From NCBI GenBank assembly GCA_023393655.1, contig JAEWKP010000438.1, positions 1 through 17,249 on the forward strand: a stretch of DNA of 17,249 nt. The letters run 5' to 3'. Below the pieces are notes generated by a model. It was not told the origin of the DNA. It did not search any database and saw only the letters and a program-made list of their open reading frames with translations. Of this stretch, positions 1 to 7,061 are shown one piece after another. Position numbers and translations under genes: made by a program. Positions within the stretch are counted from its first letter, which is position 1; every line of letters starts with the position of its first letter. The DNA comes from Pseudomonadota bacterium. Lineage in GTDB: Bacteria > Pseudomonadota > Alphaproteobacteria > Rhizobiales > Beijerinckiaceae.

Positions 1-10
1 GGGGGGGGGC
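1..10. other. G homopolymer at the window edge, probable sequencing or assembly artefact
   Basis: Nine consecutive G bases open the window. Read in the deaminase frame they give a proline run where this family normally continues with an Asp-Pro-Thr-Ala-His-Ala-Glu type active-site segment. A low-quality contig end explains this better than a real poly-proline insertion in a catalytic motif. Confidence 0.5.
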
Positions 11-154
11 GTGGGTCGCGACGGTGGGGTTGCCGCCGGCCGCGACCACCTCGCCCGCCCGGACGATCACGGCCCCGAAAGGCCGGCCGCCCTTGTCCAT
101 ATTGGACCGCGCAAGTTCGATCGCCTCGCAGAGAAACCGCTGTGCCTGAATCAT
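1..154 (-). CDS. nucleoside/cytidine deaminase family protein, partial (N-terminal 51 residues, cut by the window edge)
   Basis: Only the first 51 codons are present. The translation starts MIQAQRFLCEAIELARSN and continues into GGRPFGAVIV, then a glycine-asparagine turn (AAGGNPT). This matches the N-terminus of zinc-dependent nucleoside deaminases of the guanine/cytidine/tRNA-adenosine type, which hydrolytically deaminate a base or nucleoside. The catalytic HAE and PCxxC zinc motifs would lie beyond the edge, so the substrate cannot be assigned. The ATG at 154 follows an AGGGGG Shine-Dalgarno-like stretch, and only 16 nt separate it from the stop of the ankyrin gene, so the two are probably co-transcribed. 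The last residues read as prolines because of the terminal homopolymer and should not be trusted. Confidence 0.75.
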   Translation of the reverse strand, partial: MIQAQRFLCEAIELARSNMDKGGRPFGAVIVRAGEVVAAGGNPTVATHAPP

Positions 155-170
155 GATCGCCCCCTTCGAT

Positions 171-842
171 TCAACGCCCCCCGGCCGCGAGCAGGATCTG
201 CTGCATCCTGGTCTGCCCGCGGCTGCGGGCGTGCTGGAGCGGCGTCACGCCATCGCGGTCGGCCAGATTCACATCCGCACCGGCCGCGAGCAGGTCCTTG
301 ACGATCTGCTGATGCCTGTCGCCGCCATCGCTCAGGATGATCGCCTCCAGAAGCCCGGTCCAGCCGAGATTGTTGATGTGATCGACCGCGACGCCGGCCG
401 CGATCAGGGTGCGGACCGTCTCGACATGGCCACGCTCGCAGGCCGGGATCAGCGCCGTGCCGCCGTAGCGATTGGTGCTCTTCAGGTCCGCGCCATGCTC
501 CAGCGTCAGCTTGAGGATGGCGAGGTGGCCCCGCGCGCCGGCATAGAGATAGGGGCTGTCGTTCATCCCGTCCTTGGCGTTGACGGCGGCGCCGGCCTCG
601 ATCAGGGCGCGGGCGGCGTCGACGCGGTTCTCATGGGTCGCGACCAGAAGGGCGGTGCGGCCGCGCGCGTCGCGCTCATCGATGACGGCGCCCTCGACGA
701 GAAGCCGCCTGATCGTGGCGACGTCATCCCTGGCCGCGGCAGCATGCAATCTGGTTTCGGGCATGGCTTGTCCGGATACTGTCTGCGGGCCGAGGGCCAG
801 CAGGAGAATAAAAAAGACCAGGATCGGCAAAAACCGGGGCAA
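171..842 (-). CDS. ankyrin-repeat protein with N-terminal signal sequence
   Basis: This 223-residue protein has a hydrophobic signal-like segment (residues about 4-19) ending near VSGQA, which suggests export to the periplasm. Five to six ankyrin repeats follow, from about residue 28 to the C-terminus, with recurring TALLVATHENR, GHVETVRTLIAAG and GVTPLQHARSRG units. Ankyrin repeats are protein-binding scaffolds; no catalytic domain is visible, so the partner is unknown. I place the start at a TTG (842) because AGGGAG sits 6 nt upstream and the signal sequence then begins at once. An in-frame ATG at 935 would put 31 charged residues ahead of the hydrophobic core and lacks a comparable ribosome site. 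It lies 99 nt after the EamA exporter gene and 16 nt before the deaminase gene. Confidence 0.8.
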   Translation of the reverse strand: MPRFLPILVFFILLLALGPQTVSGQAMPETRLHAAAARDDVATIRRLLVEGAVIDERDARGRTALLVATHENRVDAARALIEAGAAVNAKDGMNDSPYLYAGARGHLAILKLTLEHGADLKSTNRYGGTALIPACERGHVETVRTLIAAGVAVDHINNLGWTGLLEAIILSDGGDRHQQIVKDLLAAGADVNLADRDGVTPLQHARSRGQTRMQQILLAAGGR

Positions 843-848
843 TTTCGT

Positions 849-854
849 CTCCCT
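849..854 (-). promoter_or_regulatory. Shine-Dalgarno site supporting a TTG start for the ankyrin protein
   Basis: AGGGAG on the minus strand lies six bases before the TTG at 842. It is the best ribosome site near the 5' end of this gene and decides the start in favour of TTG. Confidence 0.55.
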
Positions 855-941
855 GGACCACAACCGCGCCGTTCCGATCGGTCGGACCCGACAGGCTTCG
901 GCGGGAAAGATAGCCGGAGACATGGGGCATGGCATCTGGGC

Positions 942-1862
942 TCATGGCCGCCGGGCCGGAACCAGAATCGCGCCGGAGGCTGCGATCACCAGGGCGAGGC
1001 CGAACCAATCGGTCGGCGTCGGCCGTTCGCCGAGCAGCAGCACCGAGCCGAGCACACCGACGGCCGGCACCATCAACGTGCCGAGGCTGGCGATTCCCGC
1101 CGGCAGGCGCGCCACCACCGTGAACCAGAGGAAATAGGCGAGCGCCTGCGCGCCGACGATGTGGAAGCTCAGCGCCGTCACCACGCGGGGCGAGAGCAGT
1201 TTCGGCACCGGCAGGCCCTCGAAGGCGAGCATGCCGATACCCGCGACGAGCCCACCGATCAGCAATTGCCAGGCGGCGATCGTCAGCGCCGGGGCGGAGA
1301 CCGGCCAGCGCTTGGTCACGATCGTGCCGAGCGCCCAGCTCACCGCCGCGAGAAGGGCCAGCATCAGGCCGAAGGAGATCTGCCCGGCCAGGATCAAGGG
1401 CAGGCCGAGACAGACGAGGCCGGCGATGCCAAGGGCCAGCCCGGCGAGCCGTCGACCGTCGAAAGCCTCGCCCAGCACGAAGCGGGCGAGCAATGTCGCC
1501 CAGATCGGCATGGTGAAGGTCAGGATCGCCGCACGCGAGGTCGGCGCCGCCAACTGCGCGAAGGCAAGCAGCACGTTGAAGGCCGCGATCGAGAGGAAGC
1601 CGGCGACGACCAGCCGTGGCCACTGCCCGCGCGGCACCGCGAGCGGAACACCCCGCGCCAGCGCGATCGCGACGAGGACGAGGCCGGCGAAGCTCATGCC
1701 GGCGGCGCGCAAGGTCCAGGGTGCGATCTCGGTCAGCGAAATCCTCACCGCCGGCCAGTTGAAGCCCCAGAGCAACCCGAGCAGGGGGACGAGGAGCAGC
1801 GCCCTGCCGGATCGCCCCGCGTCCTCCCGGACGCGCGGCGGTTCCGTTCCTTGCTTCAGCAT
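942..1862 (-). CDS. EamA/DMT-family membrane transporter
   Basis: This 306-residue protein is made almost entirely of hydrophobic segments and fits the ten-helix, two-EamA-repeat layout of the drug/metabolite transporter superfamily (usual length 280-310). Typical features are LLGLLWGFNWPAVRI in helix 1, LGIAGLVCLGLPLIL at the end of the first repeat and GTLMVPAVGVLGSVLLLGE near the C-terminus, where a conserved glutamate follows the last-but-one helix. Members export amino acids, metabolites or toxic analogues across the inner membrane; the substrate cannot be read from sequence. The ATG at 1862 has GGAG six bases upstream. The gene begins 52 nt after the M20 peptidase stop, so an efflux role for products of that enzyme is possible but unproven. 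Confidence 0.9.
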   Translation of the reverse strand: MLKQGTEPPRVREDAGRSGRALLLVPLLGLLWGFNWPAVRISLTEIAPWTLRAAGMSFAGLVLVAIALARGVPLAVPRGQWPRLVVAGFLSIAAFNVLLAFAQLAAPTSRAAILTFTMPIWATLLARFVLGEAFDGRRLAGLALGIAGLVCLGLPLILAGQISFGLMLALLAAVSWALGTIVTKRWPVSAPALTIAAWQLLIGGLVAGIGMLAFEGLPVPKLLSPRVVTALSFHIVGAQALAYFLWFTVVARLPAGIASLGTLMVPAVGVLGSVLLLGERPTPTDWFGLALVIAASGAILVPARRP

Positions 1863-1914
1863 CGGATACTCCGAAAGCCGGTTCGCATTTTTCGGCCCGA
1901 TGCCCGGGCCTCGT

Positions 1915-3204
1915 TCACCCCTCGATGCTTTCGAGGCCGCACCATTCGGCGACGAAGAGCGCCATGGCGCCGGTGATCCGCTTCACCGAGGCGAGGCTGA
2001 CGCGCTCGTCGAAGGCGTGGATGTTCTCGCCCATCGGGCCGTAGCAGAGCGCCGGGATCTTGTCGTAGAGCGCGTGGACGCGGGTATCGAGATAGGCCGC
2101 CGTCATGAAGCTCTTGAGCGGCTTGCCGAGCGCGGCCTCATGGGCGCGGGCGAGCACGGCCTCGGCCTCGCTGCCGGGCTCCAGCACATAGCCCTCGGCC
2201 CAGAAGCCGTTGAAGGTCACCTTCGGCGGATTGTTCGCCAGGAACGAATCGCCGCGCGCGGCCTCGCGGATGCAGTCCTCGATGCGCTGCGCCGTCTCCT
2301 TGGCGGTGACGCCGGGATAGAGGCCGACGCGGCAATCGACCCGGCACCAGCACGGCACGGAGGAGGCCCAGTCGCCCCCCTCGATCTTGCCGATATTCAG
2401 GTTGATCGGATGCGGGTCATCCTCGAAATGCTCGCGGCCGGCCTTCTCGATATTGAACTGCTCCTCGAGCTTGCGGAGCGCCGCGACGACGCGATAGGCG
2501 GCATCGATCGCATTGGCGCCGGTGCCCATCTCGCGGACATGGGCGGGGATGCCACGGACCTCGAACTGGAACCAGAGCACGCCGGCATTGGCACGGGCCA
2601 GCATCTCGTATTCCGGCTCGGGGATCAGCGCGGCCTCGGCGCGATAGCCGCGCAGATGCGTCATCAGGGCGCCGTTGCCGGTGGATTCCTCCTCGACGAC
2701 GGATTCGACATAGACCGTCGCAGCCGGCTGCATGCCGATACGGCGGAGCGCATCGAGGCAGAAGAGATTGGCGGCGGAGCCCGCCTTCATGTCGGCGCTG
2801 CCGCGGCCATACATCCAGTCCCCCTCGATCACGGGGTCGAAGGGCGCATGTTTCCATTGATCGGCGGGGCCGGCCGGGACGACGTCGACATGGGCCTGCA
2901 GGATCAGCGAGCGGCCCTTTTCCTCGCGGGGGCGATGGATGCCGACGACGATCGGGGCTTCGGAATGCGTGTCGGAGAAGGGCGCGCCGCCCGGATGGGC
3001 CGCGATCAGCTCCTTGTCCATGGCAAAGCGGTCCATAGTGTAGCCGCGCTGCTTCATCGCCCGAAAGATGAAATCCTGGACCGTGTGCTCCTGTCCGCGG
3101 GTCGAGGCGAAGCGGACCAGTTCCTGCGTATAGGCGACCTGCTCGTTGAAGCCTGCCTCGACGGCAGCGAGGATCTTGTCACGCAAGGCGGGATCGAGAG
3201 GCAT
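1915..3204 (-). CDS. M20 family metallopeptidase (ArgE/DapE-type deacylase)
   Basis: This 429-residue cytoplasmic enzyme is of the M20 di-zinc hydrolase family, which cleaves N-acyl amino acids or small peptides. The metal and catalytic motifs are all visible: HVDVVP (H105, D107), GRGSADMKAG (D138), VVEEESTGNG (E171/E172), LIPEPE and a C-terminal ENIHAFDE (H396). A bacterial exopeptidase dimerisation domain fits the middle part. I chose the ATG at 3204 because AAAGGAGA lies eight bases upstream. The open frame continues upstream to 3306, but that extension is encoded by a palindromic repeat and is not real protein. The gene lies 135 nt downstream of the peptide transporter ATPase, which suggests it processes imported peptides or acylated amino acids. 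The exact substrate (acetylornithine, succinyl-diaminopimelate, carnosine-like dipeptide) cannot be fixed. Confidence 0.92.
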   Translation of the reverse strand: MPLDPALRDKILAAVEAGFNEQVAYTQELVRFASTRGQEHTVQDFIFRAMKQRGYTMDRFAMDKELIAAHPGGAPFSDTHSEAPIVVGIHRPREEKGRSLILQAHVDVVPAGPADQWKHAPFDPVIEGDWMYGRGSADMKAGSAANLFCLDALRRIGMQPAATVYVESVVEEESTGNGALMTHLRGYRAEAALIPEPEYEMLARANAGVLWFQFEVRGIPAHVREMGTGANAIDAAYRVVAALRKLEEQFNIEKAGREHFEDDPHPINLNIGKIEGGDWASSVPCWCRVDCRVGLYPGVTAKETAQRIEDCIREAARGDSFLANNPPKVTFNGFWAEGYVLEPGSEAEAVLARAHEAALGKPLKSFMTAAYLDTRVHALYDKIPALCYGPMGENIHAFDERVSLASVKRITGAMALFVAEWCGLESIEG

Positions 3205-3212
3205 GGGCAGGG

Positions 3213-3220
3213 TCTCCTTT
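3213..3220 (-). promoter_or_regulatory. Shine-Dalgarno site of the M20 peptidase gene
   Basis: AAAGGAGA on the minus strand lies eight bases before the ATG at 3204. It separates the true start from the longer frame that runs into the upstream palindromic repeat. Confidence 0.7.
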
Positions 3221-3230
3221 AGGCCAAATC

Positions 3231-3320
3231 CGTCATGCTCGGCCTTGTGCCGAGCATCCACGCCTTGCAGCATGGGTGAAGAGAAAGACGTGGATGGTCG
3301 GGACAAGCTCGACCATGACG
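3231..3320. repeat. composite palindromic intergenic repeat, copy A
   Basis: This 90-bp element lies between the ATPase and M20 peptidase genes. It contains three nested inverted repeats: ATGCTCGGC/GCCGAGCAT with loop CTTGT on the left, ATGGTCGGG/CTCGACCAT with loop ACAAG on the right, and an inner CATCCACG/CGTGGATG pair joining them. The left 32 bases and the reverse complement of the right 32 bases differ at only five positions, so the whole unit is itself a large inverted repeat. A second copy in the same orientation lies at 5824-5916. Such units resemble REP/BIME-type elements, which occur in intergenic DNA and form stable stem-loops in mRNA. Confidence 0.85.
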
Positions 3321-3339
3321 CGGAGCATGGTTCGCTCCA

Positions 3340-4959
3340 TTAGTGCCCGAAGCGCCCGCCGCCCGGCACCGCCGCCAGCAGTTGCCGCGTATACGCGTGC
3401 TGCGGGTCGGCGAAGATCGCGGCCGTCGGCCCGGTTTCGACGATGCGCCCGCGCTGCATCACCGCGATACGGTCGCAGATCTGCGCGGCGACGCGCAAAT
3501 CATGCGTGACGAAGAGGATGGCGAGGCCGAGGCGGCTCTGGATGTCCTTGATCAGCGTGAGAATCTGCGCCTGCACGGAGACGTCGAGCGCCGAGACCGC
3601 CTCATCCGCCACGAGCACGTCGGGTTCGAGCGCGAGCGCGCGGGCGATGCCGACGCGCTGGCGCTGGCCGCCGGAGAACTCATGCGGGTAGCGGTCGATC
3701 GCATTGGCGGAGAGGCCGACCAGCTCCAGCAATTCCTTCGCCCGCAACAGCGCTTCCTTGCGCGGCGTGCCATGGGCGACCGGGCCGTCCGAGATGATGC
3801 GGCCGACGGTCTGGCGCGGGTTGAGCGAGGCGAAGGGGTCCTGGAAGACCATCTGGATGCGCTTGCGCTGACGCCGCAATTCGGCGGGCTTCAGTTCGGA
3901 GAGGACGAGATCGCCGAGCGCGATCCGGCCGCGATCCGGCTCGATCAGGCGCAGGCAGCAGCGCCCGACCGTCGACTTGCCAGAGCCGGATTCGCCGACA
4001 AGGCCGAGCGTCTCGCCGCGAACCAGCGCGAAGGAGATGTCGTCGGCCGCCTTGACCTCGCGCGCGACGCCGAAGAGTGAGCGCTTGCGATAGGTCTTGC
4101 CGAGCCCCTCGACGCTGATCACTGGTGCCGTATCCGGCAGTGGCGGGAGCACCGCTGGCGTCAGCGAGGGCACGGCGGCGAGCAGCTTCTGCGTATAGGG
4201 ATGGCCGGGGGAGCCCAGCACCTGATCGGCCGTCCCCTCCTCGACCAGAACGCCCTTTTCCAGCACGGCGATGCGGTCGGCGATCTCGGCCACCACACCC
4301 ATGTCATGGGTGATGAAGAGCACGGCCGTGCCGTGGCGATGGCGCAGATTGTCGATCAGCTTGAGGATCTGGGCCTGCGTGGTGACGTCGAGCGCGGTGG
4401 TCGGCTCGTCGGCGATCAGGAGCTTGGGTTCGAGCGCGAGCGCCATTGCGATCATCACGCGCTGACGCTGGCCGCCGGAGAGCTCATGCGGATAGGCCTT
4501 GGCGAGGCGCGGCGGATCGGGCAGACCGACCTCGGTCAGGAGCTCGATGGCCCGCGCCCTACGCGCCGCCTTGTCGTGCAGGCCATGGGCCTCGAAGGTC
4601 TCGACAATCTGGTCGGAGATGCGCATGACCGGGTTGAGCGAGGTCATCGGCTCCTGGAAGATCATGCCGACCTCGCGGCCGCGCACCTCCTGCATCGCCT
4701 CCTCCTCGAGGGCGAGGATGTCGCGGCCGGCGAGTCTGATCGCGCCGGCGACCGGTTTCACCGCCTTGGGCAAGAGGCCCATCACGGCATGAGCGATCAT
4801 CGACTTGCCGGAGCCGGATTCACCGACGATGCAGAGCGTCTCGCCGGGTTGGATGGCGAGCGTGACGGTCTCGACCGCGTTGGCACGGTCGGCCATCGCC
4901 GGCAATGCCAGCGTCAGGCCTTCGATGGAGAGCGCGGGAGCGGTCATTCGCGCCATCAT
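3340..4959 (-). CDS. fused peptide ABC transporter ATP-binding protein (DppD-DppF type, two nucleotide-binding domains)
   Basis: This 539-residue cytoplasmic protein carries both ATPase domains of a peptide/nickel-class importer on one chain. Domain 1 has Walker A GESGSGKS (46-53), Q-loop FQEP (Q102), signature LSGGQRQR (from 160), Walker B LLIADEP (D184, E185) and switch H218. Domain 2 has Walker A from 322, FQDP (372), signature FSGGQRQR (428), ADEA (D452, E453) and H486. A short oligopeptide-transporter C-terminal segment (HPYTQKLLAAVP) follows domain 1, with a similar one after domain 2. Both domains keep the catalytic glutamate, so both should hydrolyse ATP. Walker B of domain 2 reads DEAVSALD where DEPVSALD is usual. 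The ATG at 4959 overlaps the stop of the upstream permease gene (ATGA), indicating translational coupling; a second ATG follows at once at 4956. Confidence 0.95.
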   Translation of the reverse strand: MMARMTAPALSIEGLTLALPAMADRANAVETVTLAIQPGETLCIVGESGSGKSMIAHAVMGLLPKAVKPVAGAIRLAGRDILALEEEAMQEVRGREVGMIFQEPMTSLNPVMRISDQIVETFEAHGLHDKAARRARAIELLTEVGLPDPPRLAKAYPHELSGGQRQRVMIAMALALEPKLLIADEPTTALDVTTQAQILKLIDNLRHRHGTAVLFITHDMGVVAEIADRIAVLEKGVLVEEGTADQVLGSPGHPYTQKLLAAVPSLTPAVLPPLPDTAPVISVEGLGKTYRKRSLFGVAREVKAADDISFALVRGETLGLVGESGSGKSTVGRCCLRLIEPDRGRIALGDLVLSELKPAELRRQRKRIQMVFQDPFASLNPRQTVGRIISDGPVAHGTPRKEALLRAKELLELVGLSANAIDRYPHEFSGGQRQRVGIARALALEPDVLVADEAVSALDVSVQAQILTLIKDIQSRLGLAILFVTHDLRVAAQICDRIAVMQRGRIVETGPTAAIFADPQHAYTRQLLAAVPGGGRFGH

Positions 4960-5792
4960 TCCCGCCCCCTGGCCAGACGCGGATTCAGGGCATCGTTCAG
5001 CCCCTCGCCGGCGAGATTGAGCGCGAGCACGGTCAGGAAGATCGCGAGACCCGGAAAGAAGCTGATCCACCAGGCGTCGAGCAGACGCGTCCGGCCGGCA
5101 CCGACCATATAGCCCCAGCTCATCAGATTGGGGTCGCCGAGGCCGAGGAAGGAGAGTGAGGATTCCAGCAGGATCGCCGAGCCGATCATCAGCGAGCCCA
5201 TGACGATGATCGGTGCGATGGTGTTGGGCAGGACCTGGCTGAAGATGATCCGCGGCGTCGACTGGCCGATCGTCACCGCCGCCTGGACATATTCGCGACT
5301 TCGCAATGAGAGCACCTCCCCTCGCACCAATCGCGCGACCGGCGGCCAACTGACCACGCCGATCGCCAGCACGATCGAGCCGAGCTGCGGCTGCAGGATC
5401 GCGACCAGTACGATGGCGAGCGCGAAGGAGGGAATGGTCTGGAAGAACTCGGTGAAGCGCATCAACGCGTCGTCAACGAAGCCGCCGGCATAGCCGGCGA
5501 CGGCACCGAGCGGCACGCCAATCACCAGCGCGACCAGGGTCGAGACCACCCCGATCATCAGTGAGACGCGGGCGCCATGGACGAGGCCGGAGGCAAGGTT
5601 GCGGCCCAGCGTGTCGGTGCCGAGCGGGAAGCGCTCCATGGCGAAGGGCGCGAGGAAGGGCCGCGCCACCGGACGCCAGGGCGATTGCGGATAAAGCGTC
5701 GGTGCGAGGATCGCGAAGGCGACGACGGCGAGCAGGATGGCGATGCCGATCACGGCGCCGCGGTTGCGGGCGAAGCGCTTCAGGAAGTTCAT
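4956..5792 (-). CDS. peptide ABC transporter permease, DppC-like
   Basis: This 278-residue inner-membrane permease is of the DppC/OppC class. After a short N-terminal cytoplasmic stretch (MNFLKRFARNRG) comes the first helix, then the family-typical LGTDTLGRNLASGLVHGARVSL segment and the five-helix permease core. The cytoplasmic EAA loop that contacts the ATPase is seen as SREYVQAAVTIGQS followed by ILPNTIAPI-like residues (QVLPNTIAPI). The C-terminal NLAGEGLNDALNPR is also typical of this class. The ATG at 5792 has GGAGG seven bases upstream; a frame extension to 5819 has no such support. The gene overlaps the ATPase start by four bases. It is separated from the DppB-like gene by 136 bp carrying a palindromic repeat. 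Confidence 0.95.
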   Translation of the reverse strand: MNFLKRFARNRGAVIGIAILLAVVAFAILAPTLYPQSPWRPVARPFLAPFAMERFPLGTDTLGRNLASGLVHGARVSLMIGVVSTLVALVIGVPLGAVAGYAGGFVDDALMRFTEFFQTIPSFALAIVLVAILQPQLGSIVLAIGVVSWPPVARLVRGEVLSLRSREYVQAAVTIGQSTPRIIFSQVLPNTIAPIIVMGSLMIGSAILLESSLSFLGLGDPNLMSWGYMVGAGRTRLLDAWWISFFPGLAIFLTVLALNLAGEGLNDALNPRLARGRE

Positions 5793-5823
5793 GCGTGCGC
5801 CTCCAGCACCATGCCGCACTCGA

Positions 5824-5916
5824 CGTCATGCTCGCCCTTGTGGCGAGCATCCACGTCTTGAACACAGCCTTCGACCAGCGAAGACGTGGATGGTCGGGAC
5901 AAGCCCGACCATGACG
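5824..5916. repeat. composite palindromic intergenic repeat, copy B
   Basis: This 93-bp element lies between the two permease genes and is in the same orientation as the copy at 3231-3320. Its left hairpin is ATGCTCGCC/GGCGAGCAT with loop CTTGT, its right hairpin ATGGTCGGG/CCCGACCAT with loop ACAAG, and the inner pair CATCCACGTCTT/AAGACGTGGATG is perfect over 12 bases. Relative to copy A the left hairpin has a G-to-C change with the matching C-to-G change in the other arm, so pairing is kept. The central 21-base loop is unrelated to that of copy A. Confidence 0.87.
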
Positions 5917-5928
5917 GAAAGGACAAGC

Positions 5929-6906
5929 TCATGCATGCGCCTCGATGCGCGGATCGACGATCCGGTAGACCAGATCGGTCGCGATGTTGAAGCAGACGAC
6001 CATCGCCGAGGAGACGAAGAAGACGCCGAGCAGGACGGAATAGTCGCGCTGGACCAGCGCATCGAACATCAGCCGGCCGATGCCGGGCCAGGCGAAGACG
6101 GTCTCGGTCAAGACAGCGCCGCCGACGAGCTGGCCCGCCTGCAGGCCGGCCAGCGTCACCACCGGCAGGATGGCGTTGCGGGCAACGTGCCGGCGCCAGA
6201 CTCTGGCCTGCGAGACGCCCTTGGCGCGCGCCGTCTTGACGAAATCCGCGCCCGCCACCTCCAGCATCGAGGCCCGCATCATCCGGGCATAGAGCGCGGT
6301 GAAGAACAGGCCGAGCGTGAGCGCGGGCAGGACGAGGTGCTGGCCGATATCGAGCGCCCGCGCCAGCCCGGTATAGTTCGCGCCGATGGTCTCGTAGCCG
6401 ACATTGGGCACGAGTCCGAGCTTCAGCGCGAAGACGATCTGGCTCATCAGTGCGACCCAGAACAATGGCGTGGCGTAGAACATCAGCGCCAGCGTGGTGA
6501 TCAGGCTGTCCGACCATTTGCCGGCCCGGCGCGCGGCGAGCGCGCCCATCGCCGTGCCGACGACAAGCGAGACGAGGAAGGCTGCGCCGGTCAGCAGCAG
6601 CGTCGCCGGCAGGCGCTCCATGATCAGGCTCAGTACCGGCTGCTGCTGGCGATAACTGAAGCCGAGATCGAAGGTGAGATAGCCCTTCAGATAGATCCAG
6701 AGCTGGGTCAGGAAGGGCTGGTCGAGGCCGAAGCGCGCGCGCAGCTGTTCGAGTAACTGCGCATCGGCGGCGCCGGCCTCGCCGGCCAGCACCTGCGCGG
6801 GGTCGCCGGGCGCCGCCCGGATCAGCAGGAAGTTCAGCACGGCGATCGCGAAAAGGACGATGACGCCCTTCACGAGCCGGCCGGCGAGGAATTGCGCGAG
6901 GTTCAT
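5929..6906 (-). CDS. peptide ABC transporter permease, DppB-like
   Basis: This 325-residue inner-membrane permease is of the DppB/OppB class. It starts with an amphipathic N-terminus and helix (LAGRLVKGVIVLFAIAVLNF) followed by RAAPGDPAQVLAG, a hallmark of DppB-type proteins. A periplasmic loop with LRARFGLDQPFLTQ and LTFDLGFSYR follows, then the permease core. The EAA loop reads DFVKTARAKGVSQARVWRRH, and the C-terminal FAWPGIGRLMFDALVQRDY is also diagnostic. It pairs with the DppC-like protein to form the channel. The ATG at 6906 has only a weak ribosome site (GAAAG). It lies 155 nt downstream of the binding-protein gene, across a hairpin-rich gap that may lower its expression relative to the binding protein. 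Confidence 0.95.
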   Translation of the reverse strand: MNLAQFLAGRLVKGVIVLFAIAVLNFLLIRAAPGDPAQVLAGEAGAADAQLLEQLRARFGLDQPFLTQLWIYLKGYLTFDLGFSYRQQQPVLSLIMERLPATLLLTGAAFLVSLVVGTAMGALAARRAGKWSDSLITTLALMFYATPLFWVALMSQIVFALKLGLVPNVGYETIGANYTGLARALDIGQHLVLPALTLGLFFTALYARMMRASMLEVAGADFVKTARAKGVSQARVWRRHVARNAILPVVTLAGLQAGQLVGGAVLTETVFAWPGIGRLMFDALVQRDYSVLLGVFFVSSAMVVCFNIATDLVYRIVDPRIEAHA

Positions 6907-6926
6907 TCAGGACTTTCGTGAAGCCT

Positions 6927-7053
6927 GTCATCCCGCGCGCGCCGCGGCGCGAAGTGCCGCTGCGCAGACGCGGGACCGTCGTCAGAATGGGGCTACCTTG
7001 TAGGCTAACCCCGATACGATCCCGGATCGCCGCTTCGCGGCGTCCGGGATGAC
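6927..7053. repeat. hairpin-rich palindromic element between binding-protein and permease genes
   Basis: A 127-bp stretch is bounded by the 9-bp inverted pair GTCATCCCG (6927-6935) and CGGGATGAC (7045-7053). Inside it is a strong hairpin at 7019-7050, with ATCCCGGA-CGCCGC pairing around a TTC loop and one bulged T. There is also a smaller GGGGCTAC/GTAG-CCCC fold near 6989-7013. It differs in sequence from the repeats at 3231 and 5824. Only one copy is seen here, so calling it a repeat family rests on its resemblance to palindromes common in Hyphomicrobiales genomes. Confidence 0.55.
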
Positions 7054-7061
7054 ACGCGCGG

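Noticed and set aside
153..3222. Two very long plus-strand open frames (153-1976 and 1159-3222) opposite the ankyrin, EamA and M20 genes
   Set aside because: They are antisense to genes with clear family motifs. Their translations are rich in Arg, Gly, Ala and Gln with no recognisable domain, as expected of shadow frames in high-GC DNA.
3205..3306. N-terminal extension of the M20 peptidase by 34 residues
   Set aside because: The extension is encoded by the palindromic repeat, and a strong Shine-Dalgarno precedes the internal ATG at 3204.
3231..3320. CRISPR-like repeat array
   Set aside because: Only two copies exist, they lie 2.5 kb apart, they are internally palindromic, and there are no regular spacers or cas genes.
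5789..6931. A 380-codon minus-strand open frame overlapping the DppB-like gene
   Set aside because: It runs in another frame through the permease gene and into the intergenic palindrome; the DppB frame carries all the family motifs.
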